Assembly (NCBI GenBank): GCA_023418475.1
Contig: JAEZZO010000042.1
Location: 157,594 to 221,593 of the forward strand
Length of the DNA stretch: 64,000 nucleotides
Source of the DNA: Bacillota bacterium
GTDB taxonomy: Bacteria; Bacillota; Clostridia; Lachnospirales; Lachnospiraceae
Direction of reading: 5' to 3'
Position 1 is the stretch's first letter; each line of letters opens with the position of its first letter. A program made the translations under genes and the position numbers. The notes under the pieces are model-generated. The model worked only from the letters and a program-made list of their open reading frames with translations, did no database searches and had not been told where the DNA came from. Below, one piece after another: positions 8,755-17,763 of the stretch.

Positions 8755-10950
8755 ATGAAAAGAAAAATAATAACCTTTATCATGCTGTTAATTATGATAT
8801 CTCTTCTTGGAAGCCGAGCTGGAATGACGATTGCATATGCGCAAGAGAACGGAGCGGGAAGTGATACTAACATACAGACCGGTAATATCACGAATACTAC
8901 TCCAGCAGATACGAATATACAGCCCGGTGATACTACAAGTCCCACCCCCACAGTTACTCCAGCTAATCCCTTGATTACGGTAACCTCCATCATGATCAGA
9001 CAATCACCCTCCAAGGTCACTTATAGAAAAGGAGAAAGCCTGAACTTCTCAGATATGATTGTGGATGCCTATTATAGTGATGGTACGACGGCGGCGGTTA
9101 CGGATTATCAGATATCGGGTTATGACAGCAGCTTACTTGGAACTCAGACAGTTATCATTAGTTATCAAGGGCAGACAGTATCCCTTGCCATTACAGTATT
9201 GCCGCCCAAGGTCATGAATGTAACCTGTACAAATCACGATATGTCATCCCTTACATTATCCTGGGATCCGATCATGAGTGCTGTCAGATATGAGATTTAT
9301 ACCTATGATACATTGACAGGGAGTTATACACTTGCTACTACAGTTTACGGAAACAGTGCAACGCTTAATTATCCCCCGGCCACCGCACAAAGTTTTCAAA
9401 TCTGTGCTATTGAATCAGTCAACGGGACAGAATACAAGAGTGATTACTCGGATACTTTTACTGCAGCAACATCTCCTGCAGCGGTAACGGGACTTTCAGC
9501 TACTGCCAATACAGCTTCTTCCATCATGTTAAGCTGGGATCAGACAAGCGGAGCAACCGGTTATATCATTTACCGTGCATTGGAAAACTCCTCTGAATTT
9601 ACACTATGTAACGTTACAAATACCAATACGTACCAGGATTCAAAATTATCATCCGGAGTTTCTTATCAGTACAAGGTATGCGCATTTACCTTTGATAAGC
9701 AATACAACGGTGATTATTCATCAGTTTTGGATACCAGTACAAGTCCGGCTGTTTCGCTGGTGAAGTATAAAGCAGGAGAAGAAAAGGTAAAAATAACCTA
9801 TAAGAGAGTAAATGGTGCATCCTTTTACGATATTTACATGGCTGATTCGAGTTCGAATTACACTCTTTTAACCTCAAGAATAGGTTGGTATAAAAATTAT
9901 TATATTGCGGACGGACTTGCAACCGGAGAAACCTATTCCTTTTATGTGGTTGCACGAAAAGAATATAATGGTGTCAGCTATCAGGGAGATGCATCAGAAA
10001 CTATTTCAATTGATATCGTACCGGTTGAACCTACCAGTACAAATGCTAAAATATTTGCTGCAAAAAGTGATTTTATGAATTCCTATGCATATACCAAGAT
10101 TGACTTTTTCCGTAAGTATGTACAATATGCAAAAAGCTTTATCATACCGGGACTGGTTACAACGAATGTTGATGGATTTTCAAGTAACAAGATGGTGCCG
10201 CAGGGAATAACTTTTAGCGAAAATTATCTGTTTCAGACAGCGTATGACTTGACAGGGGAAGAAAATTCAGTGATTTATGTGATGGATAAAAAAACGAAGG
10301 AACTGCTTACAACTCTGATACTTCCCTCTAAGACACATGCAGGTGGGATTGGCTATGACGGAGTGAATCTTTGGGTTCCGACCGGCAAGAAGGTTTCTTC
10401 CATTCCGATGACTGTCATAGAAGATGCAGTCTCATCCGGTAATGCATATGTGAATGTAACCTATAATACCACCTGTCCTATTAGTATAACAGGATCCTAT
10501 ATAACTTATCATGATGATAAATTATGGGTTGGAAGCTATGATGAGTTGAAGCAGACTTATATGTACAGCTATGATATTTATGACAAGGATTCCAGTCCTA
10601 CCCTCGAGCAGGCAGATGCAATGTATATGCCCACGCGTGTTCAGGGAGTGGCCTTCACCAATCAGGGTACAATGATCCTGTCACGCTCTTGTCAGCTATA
10701 TAAAGGATTAAGAGGATATATGCGTCAGCTAGATGTTTACAGACCAGATTTTTCAAAAGAAACAAATGGAGTAATTTCTCTTGGCAATGTAATGAATTCG
10801 GTCGAAATGCCATCCATGAATGAGGATATCGCGATTGACGGAGCTTATTTATATGTTAATTTCGAATCGGCAGCTTTTGAGAAAGCATCTTATAAAATGG
10901 ATCGCATCTGTGCTTTTAAATTAACATCGATCACCAAGAAGACGAAATAG
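8755..10950 (+). CDS. secreted bacterial-Ig / fibronectin type III protein
   Basis: A 731-residue exported protein. It has a signal peptide (Lys/Arg start, hydrophobic core to about residue 30, AYA-QE cleavage region), a Thr/Pro-rich linker, a Big_3-like Ig domain (about 78-150, FSDMIVDAYYSDGTT), then three fibronectin-III-like modules between about 155 and 425 with SLTLSWDP and SIMLSWDQ signatures. The last 300 residues form an unassigned globular region with blade-like repeats (VIYVMDKKTKELLTTL; GIGYDGVNLWVPTG; EDIAIDGAYLYVNF), possibly a propeller. No LPXTG motif or C-terminal anchor is seen, so it is probably released or loosely wall-bound. Role unknown; carbohydrate binding or adhesion is a guess. 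Confidence 0.75.
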   Translation: MKRKIITFIMLLIMISLLGSRAGMTIAYAQENGAGSDTNIQTGNITNTTPADTNIQPGDTTSPTPTVTPANPLITVTSIMIRQSPSKVTYRKGESLNFSDMIVDAYYSDGTTAAVTDYQISGYDSSLLGTQTVIISYQGQTVSLAITVLPPKVMNVTCTNHDMSSLTLSWDPIMSAVRYEIYTYDTLTGSYTLATTVYGNSATLNYPPATAQSFQICAIESVNGTEYKSDYSDTFTAATSPAAVTGLSATANTASSIMLSWDQTSGATGYIIYRALENSSEFTLCNVTNTNTYQDSKLSSGVSYQYKVCAFTFDKQYNGDYSSVLDTSTSPAVSLVKYKAGEEKVKITYKRVNGASFYDIYMADSSSNYTLLTSRIGWYKNYYIADGLATGETYSFYVVARKEYNGVSYQGDASETISIDIVPVEPTSTNAKIFAAKSDFMNSYAYTKIDFFRKYVQYAKSFIIPGLVTTNVDGFSSNKMVPQGITFSENYLFQTAYDLTGEENSVIYVMDKKTKELLTTLILPSKTHAGGIGYDGVNLWVPTGKKVSSIPMTVIEDAVSSGNAYVNVTYNTTCPISITGSYITYHDDKLWVGSYDELKQTYMYSYDIYDKDSSPTLEQADAMYMPTRVQGVAFTNQGTMILSRSCQLYKGLRGYMRQLDVYRPDFSKETNGVISLGNVMNSVEMPSMNEDIAIDGAYLYVNFESAAFEKASYKMDRICAFKLTSITKKTK

Positions 10951-11065
10951 ACAGGATAGACAGAGCATATAATAAATTGCTGTAAGTTGATGAAATATTA
11001 CTGTTATTATTATAAGCGGAGTGAATTAGAGAACCGAATATAAATACAGGAGGGAATATCTGCAC

Positions 11066-11323
11066 ATGGATAATATTGTAATTTCTTTTGGGGATGTCAT
11101 TGATTTGAACCATATTCTGCATGAGAAAGGAAATTTGTTCAAAGTACACCTGCACGATGCATGTGGTAGTCAGAGCTTTACAATTGACGTTCTGAATGAG
11201 GATTCTGGCATGAATGACTACGATAGCATGAAGAATGAGATAATTCGTTTCTTTCAGGAGAAAAATATTTCGGTAAAATTTTCAGATAATAGTGCAAGCT
11301 TTCTTCTTTATCAAAGCAAATAG
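11066..11323 (+). CDS. small conserved protein, RDAC-family-like
   Basis: An 85-residue soluble protein with a good ribosome site (AGGAGGG at 11049-11055). The central HLHDACGSQSF resembles the short conserved signature of small Lachnospiraceae proteins annotated as RDAC family, with His in place of the first Arg. No signal peptide, membrane segment or known catalytic motif. Function unknown. It stands alone, followed by a palindrome and a promoter-terminator pair before the PucR gene. Confidence 0.65.
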   Translation: MDNIVISFGDVIDLNHILHEKGNLFKVHLHDACGSQSFTIDVLNEDSGMNDYDSMKNEIIRFFQEKNISVKFSDNSASFLLYQSK

Positions 11324-11345
11324 AGCCGAAAATTAGAGTGAAAAT

Positions 11346-11357
11346 ACACATATGTGT
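11346..11357. promoter_or_regulatory. 12-bp perfect palindrome
   Basis: ACACATATGTGT directly follows the small RDAC-like gene and lies about 60 bases upstream of a candidate promoter. It could be a protein binding site. There is no direct evidence beyond its symmetry. Confidence 0.3.
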
Positions 11358-11415
11358 TGATTTTATAATCGTAACACCTAATTTATACCAGTAAATTGCG
11401 GCTGATAAATACGGG

Positions 11416-11444
11416 TTGCACAATTGGGGAAAATATGCTAGACT
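11416..11444 (+). promoter_or_regulatory. candidate promoter directly before a terminator
   Basis: TTGCAC at 11416-11421, a 17-base spacer and TAGACT at 11439-11444. The predicted start near 11451 is immediately followed by the hairpin at 11457-11492, which would give a transcript of about 45 bases or an attenuated leader for the PucR gene. Confidence 0.3.
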
Positions 11445-11456
11445 AACTTTATTCAC

Positions 11457-11492
11457 AAAGGTGTTGCAGATAATGCAGCACCTTTTTCGAGT
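11457..11492 (+). terminator. intrinsic terminator hairpin
   Basis: AAAGGTGTTGCA pairs with TGCAGCACCTTT (one G-T wobble) around a GATAA loop, followed by a T run. It could end the 11066-11323 transcript or attenuate transcription into the PucR gene. The stretch from here to 11804 has no gene. It contains a near-palindrome around 11614-11635 (ATGAATACATATGCATTCAT). Confidence 0.65.
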
Positions 11493-11804
11493 TTGTTATC
11501 AGCATGGGAGCAATCTAACGGGTGAAACATCATCAACACAGACTTGTCGACACTTGCCTTTAACCTTCTATTACTGCTAAATGCAGGCAATCCTAGGACG
11601 CCCGGTCTGCGCCATATGAATACATATGCATTCATATTCATCCGGCAAATCATTTTTAGGCTTTTGACATTCGTATCCTAAAGGAAACCACGAGAAAACG
11701 GTAGTTTCAATGTAGGAAGGATGTAGTTTTTAGGATTTTCATTCTACAAGCATAAATGTAGGATGAGATTGATGCACCGGTTTTTCGGCGGAAGGGATGA
11801 TTTT

Positions 11805-12965
11805 ATGGCGATAATGGTGAAAAAACTGTATAAGAACGGAACTTTCCTTTACCAGATGAATTTGATTGCAGGCAGAGGGGGTCTTACCAATCTGGTTCAA
11901 TGGGTTCATATTATTGAAGATGATAATGTAAGTGCTTTTTTGCATGGGAAAGAGTTGGTTTTTACTTCTGGAATTTTAAACCATGAGAAAGATTGGCTGC
12001 TTCATTTTGCACAAAAGCTGCACGGAGTAGGAGCCAGTGCATTTGTGGTAAATATTGGTCCTTATACAAAAGAGATACCCAAAGAAGTACTGGACTATTG
12101 TAATGAAGTTAATCTACCTCTCTTTACAATACCCTGGCAAACCAGAATGGTAGATATGACAAGAGATTTTTGCCACCGGATCATGAATAGTAACCATGTT
12201 GAGAACAGTATAGCAACTACGATTAAAAACATTATTTTTAAGATCGGAGATCTCGAAACGCAGATTCTGCAGATGGAACGCTATGGCTACCAAAGAGACG
12301 GACATTTTTGTTTCATAAGTATTGACGCCATCGACAGTGACGGCAAATATTCTCAGGAATATATGGATGTGCTGGAAAACTATGCAGAGAAGACAGCCAG
12401 AAGTATAAAAGAATTATTCATTTCCTTTTCTTATAAGGAGTGTCTGATATTGGTTCTTGTAGATTATACGGATAAAGATATAGAGATATTTATAAAGGAT
12501 TTTCTCAGGCTATCAAAGAAGGAGAAAAATCAGTATCATCTGCATATGGGGATCAGTTCAAACCAGCAGGGACTTGACAAGCAGGATAAGAACTTTGAAA
12601 AGGCACTGGCAGCAATGGAGATGGCGAAAAAAAGGAAGGAAATTATTAATTACTATGATAAACTGGATCTATATAAGGTACTTTATGCGGTGAATGATAA
12701 AGCAGTTTTGAGAAGCTATTACCGGGATACAATCGGAAAACTGGAGACATTTGATCTTAAAAATAACACGGAGCTTACTAATCTTTTAAAAACCTATTTT
12801 GAAAATAATGCAAGTCTTCAGCTGGTATCGGAAAAACTATATGTTCACCGGAATACCGTGACAAATCAATTGAAAAAGATTGAATTGATTACAGGATATA
12901 ATCCTTTGGAGCTGGAAGACCGCGTGAAGCTTTATATGGGGTTTTATATCAAGGATATCATATAA
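11805..12965 (+). CDS. PucR-family transcriptional regulator
   Basis: N-terminal PucR domain (about 5-125, with GLTNLVQWVHIIEDDNV and GKELVFTSG), a central GGDEF-like/CdaR region, and a C-terminal PucR-type helix-turn-helix (about 325-380, VSEKLYVHRNTVTNQLKKIE). About 386 residues from the Met at 11805, which has AAGGG nine bases upstream; an in-frame Met 14 codons earlier has no good ribosome site. PucR proteins control purine or other nitrogen-ring catabolism. Standing directly upstream of the pyrimidine-degradation genes, it is the obvious candidate regulator, probably acting at the palindromes at 13162-13188. Confidence 0.85.
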   Translation: MAIMVKKLYKNGTFLYQMNLIAGRGGLTNLVQWVHIIEDDNVSAFLHGKELVFTSGILNHEKDWLLHFAQKLHGVGASAFVVNIGPYTKEIPKEVLDYCNEVNLPLFTIPWQTRMVDMTRDFCHRIMNSNHVENSIATTIKNIIFKIGDLETQILQMERYGYQRDGHFCFISIDAIDSDGKYSQEYMDVLENYAEKTARSIKELFISFSYKECLILVLVDYTDKDIEIFIKDFLRLSKKEKNQYHLHMGISSNQQGLDKQDKNFEKALAAMEMAKKRKEIINYYDKLDLYKVLYAVNDKAVLRSYYRDTIGKLETFDLKNNTELTNLLKTYFENNASLQLVSEKLYVHRNTVTNQLKKIELITGYNPLELEDRVKLYMGFYIKDII

Positions 12966-13161
12966 TTTGAAAATAAAAGTCAGTAAAGAAAATGATTATG
13001 GAATAACTGCATTCATCTTTATGTTATACAAGACGGTCGATTTACACGCAAATTATATCTGAGAATTGTTTGTAATTATAAAAAATGAAACAATAATTCT
13101 GTTAAATGTGTAAAAATATATAAAAAAGCAGAGAACAATACAAAATATACAAAATATTCTG

Positions 13162-13188
13162 ATTGTGCACTTGCACAATAATTATTGT
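13162..13188. promoter_or_regulatory. overlapping double palindrome, candidate PucR operator
   Basis: ATTGTGCA-CT-TGCACAAT at 13162-13179 is a perfect 8+2+8 inverted repeat. It overlaps ACAATAATTATTGT at 13175-13188, a second perfect palindrome. Both lie just upstream of the -35 box at 13200. This arrangement suits an activator or repressor of the aminotransferase operon. Confidence 0.6.
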
Positions 13189-13199
13189 TCATGTATCGA

Positions 13200-13228
13200 T
13201 TGCTTTTGTTCTTCACTCTGTATATAAT
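13200..13228 (+). promoter_or_regulatory. candidate promoter of the catabolic operon
   Basis: TTGCTT at 13200-13205, a 17-base spacer and TATAAT at 13223-13228. It is placed just downstream of the double palindrome and about 130 bases before the aminotransferase start, leaving a structured leader. Confidence 0.6.
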
Positions 13229-13254
13229 AGCAACTAAATTAAATATTCAATTGA

Positions 13255-13294
13255 AAGCAGCAAAGGAGCCGTCTAAGAATTCTCTTTGCTGCTT
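13255..13294 (+). promoter_or_regulatory. leader hairpin, possible attenuator
   Basis: A perfect 11-bp stem AAGCAGCAAAG / CTTTGCTGCTT with an 18-base loop, followed by ATTTTAT. It lies between the predicted promoter and the aminotransferase gene. It resembles a weak intrinsic terminator and could be an attenuation point or an mRNA-stabilising hairpin. Confidence 0.4.
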
Positions 13295-13358
13295 ATTTTA
13301 TAGGAAAATTCATCCTATTAAAAACTGATATGCTGTAAAACAGCAGAGGGAGGATGCT

Positions 13359-14687
13359 ATGACAGGTGAAGAAATCAGAAGTACTCTAAAGGAATATAAT
13401 TTACAGTCCTGGAGCAAACAGAAAAATCTCAATCCTATAACTGTGGAAAAGGCAGAAGGAATTTATTTCTGGGATGAAAAAGGAAACCGCTACAGTGATA
13501 TGTCTTCTCAGCTTGTGAATATGAACTTGGGATTTGGAAATAAAGCAATTGGTGATGCGATTAAGGCACAGGTGGATCAATATTGTTTTGTGGGTCCATC
13601 CTTCGGGGCAGAATCGAGAGCGAAGCTGGCTAAAAAAATTGTACAACTGATGCCTGACACAATGGGTAAGGTTTTCTTTACAAATGCAGGAGCTGATGCA
13701 AATGAAAATGCAGTTAAAATTGCCAGAATGTATACCGGTAAGAATAAAATATTCAGCCGTTACCGCAGCTATCACGGTTCCTCCTTCGGAGCCGGCAATT
13801 TAACCGGAGAACCCAGAAGATATGCATTAGAGCCAGGAATTCCCGGATTTGTTAAATTTATTGATCCATATATCTACCGCGAGGCAGTAGAATTTAAATC
13901 AGAAGAAGAGGCAGCGAAATATTACCTTACAAAGCTGGAGGAACAGATCAATTATGAAGGAACGGATGCAATAGCCGCTATCGTAATGGAAACCATCACA
14001 GGTTCAAATGGAGTCATCTTACCACCAAAGGGATATCTTCCGGGAGTCAGAAAGCTGTGTGACAAATACGGAATCTTAATGATATGCGATGAGGTAATGA
14101 CAGGATGGTGCAGAACCGGTAAGATGTTTGCTTTTGAAAATTTTGATGTAATTCCGGATATTGTAAGCTTTGCGAAAGGGGTAACCTGCGGATATGTTCC
14201 GCTTGGCGGAGTAGTGGTAAGCAAGAAAATAGCTGCTTATTTTGATGAAAATTTACTATCCTGCGGACTTACCTACAGTGGTCATCCGTTGGCCTGTGCA
14301 GCAGGTGTTGCCTGTATCGATTATTATGAAGAGGCAGATATCCTGGGTAATGTCAATAAAGTGGGAAAAATTCTTGGTGAAAAACTAGAGGAAATGAAAG
14401 CGGCACATGCCTGTGTCGGAGATGTCAGATACATCGGTTTATTCTCTGCGGTTGAGCTTGTTAAGGATAAAGTGACAAAGGAAGCACTGGTTCCTTATGG
14501 AAAAGATCCGGAAGGGATTATGGGAAAGATTATAGGACTCTTAAAGGAACGCAGCTTTATGACCTACTCCCATGAGAACATGATCTTAATTGCACCACCC
14601 TTGATTATAACGCAGGAGCAGTTAGCAGAGGAGCTCGCGAAGCTGGAGGAAGTACTTGAGATCGTAGATCAGAAGTTTATCGGATAG
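13359..14687 (+). CDS. class III PLP aminotransferase, predicted beta-alanine transaminase
   Basis: Fold-type I, class III (omega) aminotransferase, 442 residues. Visible: the PLP phosphate loop region (FFTNAGADANENAVKIAR), a substrate/PLP Tyr-His (YRSYHGSSFGAGN), the metal-free Asp pair (MICDEVMTGWCRTG) that contacts the pyridine nitrogen, and the Schiff-base lysine in SFAKGVTCGYVPLGG. Members transfer the amino group of omega-amino acids such as beta-alanine to pyruvate or 2-oxoglutarate. In this cluster the logical substrate is beta-alanine from uracil (or 3-aminoisobutyrate from thymine), giving malonic semialdehyde. GGAGG precedes the start. The alcohol dehydrogenase gene follows with almost no gap, implying coupling. 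Exact substrate is inferred from neighbours. Confidence 0.85.
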   Translation: MTGEEIRSTLKEYNLQSWSKQKNLNPITVEKAEGIYFWDEKGNRYSDMSSQLVNMNLGFGNKAIGDAIKAQVDQYCFVGPSFGAESRAKLAKKIVQLMPDTMGKVFFTNAGADANENAVKIARMYTGKNKIFSRYRSYHGSSFGAGNLTGEPRRYALEPGIPGFVKFIDPYIYREAVEFKSEEEAAKYYLTKLEEQINYEGTDAIAAIVMETITGSNGVILPPKGYLPGVRKLCDKYGILMICDEVMTGWCRTGKMFAFENFDVIPDIVSFAKGVTCGYVPLGGVVVSKKIAAYFDENLLSCGLTYSGHPLACAAGVACIDYYEEADILGNVNKVGKILGEKLEEMKAAHACVGDVRYIGLFSAVELVKDKVTKEALVPYGKDPEGIMGKIIGLLKERSFMTYSHENMILIAPPLIITQEQLAEELAKLEEVLEIVDQKFIG

Positions 14688-14700
14688 AATGGAGGTTCTT

Positions 14701-15852
14701 GTGGCATATCAGTTTACATTACCCGGTAGGGTCATCCTAGGTAATAATGCACTGGAGGCAAGTGAAGTAATTATAAAAAGCTATGGTAAAAAAGCACTTG
14801 TGGTTACCGGTAAAATTGTTACAAAAAATGGAATGGTCAAGATATTAACAGATTATTTAGAACAATGGAATATAGAATATGAGGTATTTAATGATATTAC
14901 AGGAGAACCCACGGATAAAATGATCCTGGAGGGAGTGAAAGTATATAAGGAAACGGGTTGTGATTTTCTTGTAGGAATTGGCGGAGGCAGTCCGCTTGAC
15001 AGCGCGAAAGCAATTGCTGCAATGTCAGTGTTGAGCGGCAGAATATCAGGTTATATGGGGAAAGAAATTCAGGGAAAGTTACCTCCCATGGTTCTGATAC
15101 CAACTACTGCTGGTACAGGATCAGAAACAACAAAATTCACAATTATTACTGACACTGAAAAGGATGTTAAAATGCTGTTGAAGGGCGATGTCCTTTTACC
15201 AAATCTGGCTGTGATCGATCCATCCTTTACTCTTTTAGCACCGCCTGATATAACAGCAGCAACAGGAATGGATGCACTGACACATGCGGTCGAAGCCTAT
15301 ACCTCCAAAAAAGCGAATACCTTAACGGATCTGTATGCATTGTCAGCTATCAAACGAATTTTCACTTATCTTCCGGCTGTCTACCAAAACGGAGAAGATG
15401 AAAAAGCAAGAGAAGAAATGGCAATCGCTGCCTTTGAGGCGGGTATCTGTATAAATAATGCATCAGTAACCCTGGTACATGGCATGAGCAGACCAATCGG
15501 AGCATTGTTTCATGTTCCGCATGGGATTTCCAATGCTATGCTGATTACAGAGTGTTTGAGATTTGCATTGGATGGCTGTTATAGTAAATTTGCTGAGATT
15601 GCAAAAGTAATAGGAGCAGCAGAGTATGATATTCCCGAGAAAGAAGCGGCAAAGGCTTTCTTACAGGAACTGTCTGCCTTATGCGGCATCTTAAAAATAC
15701 CTACTTTGAAGGAGTACGGTATTGTAAAAGAGGACTTCGATGCAATGACAGAGAAAATGGCCGGTGATGCAATGGCAAGCGGGAGTCCTGCAAATACAAT
15801 GAAAGCAGTTCAGAAAGAGGATTTGATAGAAATTTATCAAAAGCTATGGTAA
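14701..15852 (+). CDS. iron-containing alcohol dehydrogenase, predicted malonic semialdehyde reductase
   Basis: Group III metal-dependent alcohol dehydrogenase. Visible: the nucleotide loop GGGSPLDSAKAIA, PTTAGTGSETT, and metal ligands in MDALTHAVEAY and GALFHVPHGISNAML. GTG at 14701 is the likely start because GGAGG sits five bases upstream; the ATG at 14689 contains the ribosome site itself. With the upstream aminotransferase it would reduce the semialdehyde formed from beta-alanine to 3-hydroxypropionate, regenerating NAD(P)+ and completing nitrogen release. This role is inferred from context. The family also includes butanol and 1,3-propanediol dehydrogenases. Confidence 0.85.
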   Translation: MAYQFTLPGRVILGNNALEASEVIIKSYGKKALVVTGKIVTKNGMVKILTDYLEQWNIEYEVFNDITGEPTDKMILEGVKVYKETGCDFLVGIGGGSPLDSAKAIAAMSVLSGRISGYMGKEIQGKLPPMVLIPTTAGTGSETTKFTIITDTEKDVKMLLKGDVLLPNLAVIDPSFTLLAPPDITAATGMDALTHAVEAYTSKKANTLTDLYALSAIKRIFTYLPAVYQNGEDEKAREEMAIAAFEAGICINNASVTLVHGMSRPIGALFHVPHGISNAMLITECLRFALDGCYSKFAEIAKVIGAAEYDIPEKEAAKAFLQELSALCGILKIPTLKEYGIVKEDFDAMTEKMAGDAMASGSPANTMKAVQKEDLIEIYQKLW

Positions 15853-15909
15853 GCAGGATAAAGTGATGTAGAGATATTAATAAAATAGATAGCGTTAACA
15901 AAATGTACG

Positions 15910-15938
15910 ATGGCGTAAAGCAAAGGGCTTTGCGCCAT
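15910..15938 (+). promoter_or_regulatory. intergenic hairpin
   Basis: ATGGCGTAAAGC pairs with GCTTTGCGCCAT (one T-G wobble) around a 5-base loop, between the dehydrogenase and the ABC ATPase gene. No T run follows, so mRNA processing or stability is more likely than termination. Confidence 0.35.
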
Positions 15939-15957
15939 TTAGCGTAAGGAGTGTTGG

Positions 15958-16017
15958 AGCCGAGAAATATGTGCGTTCTGTATAAACAATTTGAACAACT
16001 ATATCGTTTCGCAATTG
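15958..16017. repeat. dispersed half-palindrome repeat, copy 1
   Basis: This roughly 60-base stretch matches, with some mismatches, one arm of the long palindrome at 50265-50380. Shared blocks include ACAATTTGAA and TTCGCAATT. It sits just upstream of the ABC ATPase gene. Two related copies 34 kb apart, both flanking taurine/nitrate-type ABC genes, suggest a small dispersed repeat family. Confidence 0.5.
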
Positions 16018-16051
16018 CCTACACACTGTAATAATAAAAGGAGGTTTTCCT

Positions 16052-16879
16052 ATGGTTGCAGCAACGAAAGTAGATAATGAATTATTTGAAGAAGTAGATG
16101 ATTTTAGAAATAAAACAGAAATTAAAATTGAAAATTTGGGCGTAAGCTTTCCGGATAAAGAAGGCAGAGAACCGGTAATAGCTTTGAAAAATATTAATCT
16201 GGAAATCAAACAGGGAGAATTTATTTCCTTACTGGGGCCTTCCGGCTGTGGAAAAACCACTTTGCTTCGTACGATTGCTGATTTGCAGCAGCCCACCAGC
16301 GGCAGTATTTTAGTAAGGGATCAATCACCAAGGGAAATCAGACTTCAGAAAAAATATGGAATTGTTTTTCAAAATCCTGTCCTATATGACTGGAGAACCG
16401 TAAGACGTAATGTATGCATGCCGATGGAACTGATGGGAATTCCTAAGAAGGACAGAACAGCCAGAGTAACAAAGATGCTGGAATTAGTCGGACTTATGGA
16501 ATTCGGAAAAAAATATCCTCACGAGCTCAGTGGCGGTATGCAGCAGAGAGTCGGAATTGCCAGGGCGCTGGCAATTAAACCGGAAATTCTTCTGATGGAT
16601 GAACCTTTCTCAGCTCTCGATGAATTTACGAAGGAAAAGCTTCACGAGGATTTATTAAGAATTTGGAAGAAGACGAATAAGACGATCCTGTTCGTTACCC
16701 ATAACATTCAGGAAGCAGTATTTCTTTCGGATCGCGTGGTAGTGTTATCACCACATCCGGGAAGGGTTTCTGCCGTAGTAGATATTAATCTGGAAAGACC
16801 GAGGGAATTGACAGTTAAAAATTCGCCGGAATTTAATGCTCTGATGGCGAAGGTTCGAGGCAGCTTCGAGGGTGTATAG
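16052..16879 (+). CDS. ABC transporter ATP-binding protein (nitrate/taurine/pyrimidine type)
   Basis: A 275-residue ATPase of the NrtD/SsuB/TauB class. Walker A GPSGCGKTT (about 66-74), Q-loop near FQNPVLYDWR, signature LSGGMQQR, Walker B ILLMDEPFSALD and the H-loop FVTHNIQEA are all intact. It energises the two permeases encoded next. A strong AAAGGAGG precedes the start. Because the transporter lies between the aminotransferase/dehydrogenase pair and the dihydropyrimidinase, I infer import of a pyrimidine base or a related ureide. Confidence 0.92.
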   Translation: MVAATKVDNELFEEVDDFRNKTEIKIENLGVSFPDKEGREPVIALKNINLEIKQGEFISLLGPSGCGKTTLLRTIADLQQPTSGSILVRDQSPREIRLQKKYGIVFQNPVLYDWRTVRRNVCMPMELMGIPKKDRTARVTKMLELVGLMEFGKKYPHELSGGMQQRVGIARALAIKPEILLMDEPFSALDEFTKEKLHEDLLRIWKKTNKTILFVTHNIQEAVFLSDRVVVLSPHPGRVSAVVDINLERPRELTVKNSPEFNALMAKVRGSFEGV

Positions 16880-16903
16880 GATCCGAGAGATAGGAGGTTA
16901 TTT

Positions 16904-17731
16904 ATGAAATATGCAAAGAAGGCCCTCTCCTCTAAGAAGTTTGTGACAGTAGTTTGGGTCATAGGGCTTATGATAGTATGGGAAATCGGGGCGACTGTAA
17001 TTCAACATACAAAACGGTCCCCTGAGAATGTACTTCCGCATTTATACCAGATTTTAAGTTCTGTATTAAGTAATAAAATGATAAGCAGTGGTCAAACTGC
17101 TTTGCAGATTGTACTAAGTAATGCAGGAATAACACTGCTGCGTGCCGGCATTGGATTTTTGATCGGTATATTGATTGGTTTTGGGCTGGCACTGCTGATG
17201 AATTTATTCAAACCCGTAGAGAAGACATTCTTTCCATACCTGATGATTATTCAAATGATACCCATACTTGGAATGGCACCGATTGTTCTTGCCGTTACAA
17301 AGGACATTAACAAAAGCCGCATAGTAATTGCAGCAATCTTAACCTTTTATCCGGTAGCTACCAATACACTTGCTGGATTTCAGGCAGTGGAAAAGGAAAA
17401 GCATGAACTTATGTATTCCATCGCAGCAAGTAAATATCAGATTTACACAAAGCTTCTCATTCCATCCTGTTTACCTTATTTTTTTACTGGACTAAAGATA
17501 TCGGCACCTATGGCAATTACGGCATCCATATTGGTGGATACGCTGCAGGGCGGTGGAGGACTTGGCTGTATGTTATCCCAATCCTTAAAGCATGCAATGT
17601 CAATTTATGTATTCTGGCAGATTGTATTTATCAGTGCTATCATTGGTATCTTAAGCTACTATCTAATGACAGTGATCGAGAAAGTAGTATCACCTTATAA
17701 AAGAAGCAAGAAGACTGTAAAAAGAGCATAA
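16904..17731 (+). CDS. ABC transporter permease
   Basis: Binding-protein-dependent permease of the SsuC/TauC/ThiX type, 275 residues with about six membrane helices. The cytoplasmic EAA loop that docks with the ATPase is at about 165-185 (EKHELMYSIAASKYQIYTKLLIP). AGGAGG precedes the start. A second, related permease follows, so the membrane part is probably a heterodimer. Confidence 0.9.
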   Translation: MKYAKKALSSKKFVTVVWVIGLMIVWEIGATVIQHTKRSPENVLPHLYQILSSVLSNKMISSGQTALQIVLSNAGITLLRAGIGFLIGILIGFGLALLMNLFKPVEKTFFPYLMIIQMIPILGMAPIVLAVTKDINKSRIVIAAILTFYPVATNTLAGFQAVEKEKHELMYSIAASKYQIYTKLLIPSCLPYFFTGLKISAPMAITASILVDTLQGGGGLGCMLSQSLKHAMSIYVFWQIVFISAIIGILSYYLMTVIEKVVSPYKRSKKTVKRA

Positions 17732-17763
17732 GCGCGCTGATTGGCGCAGAAGTGAGGTGAAAT

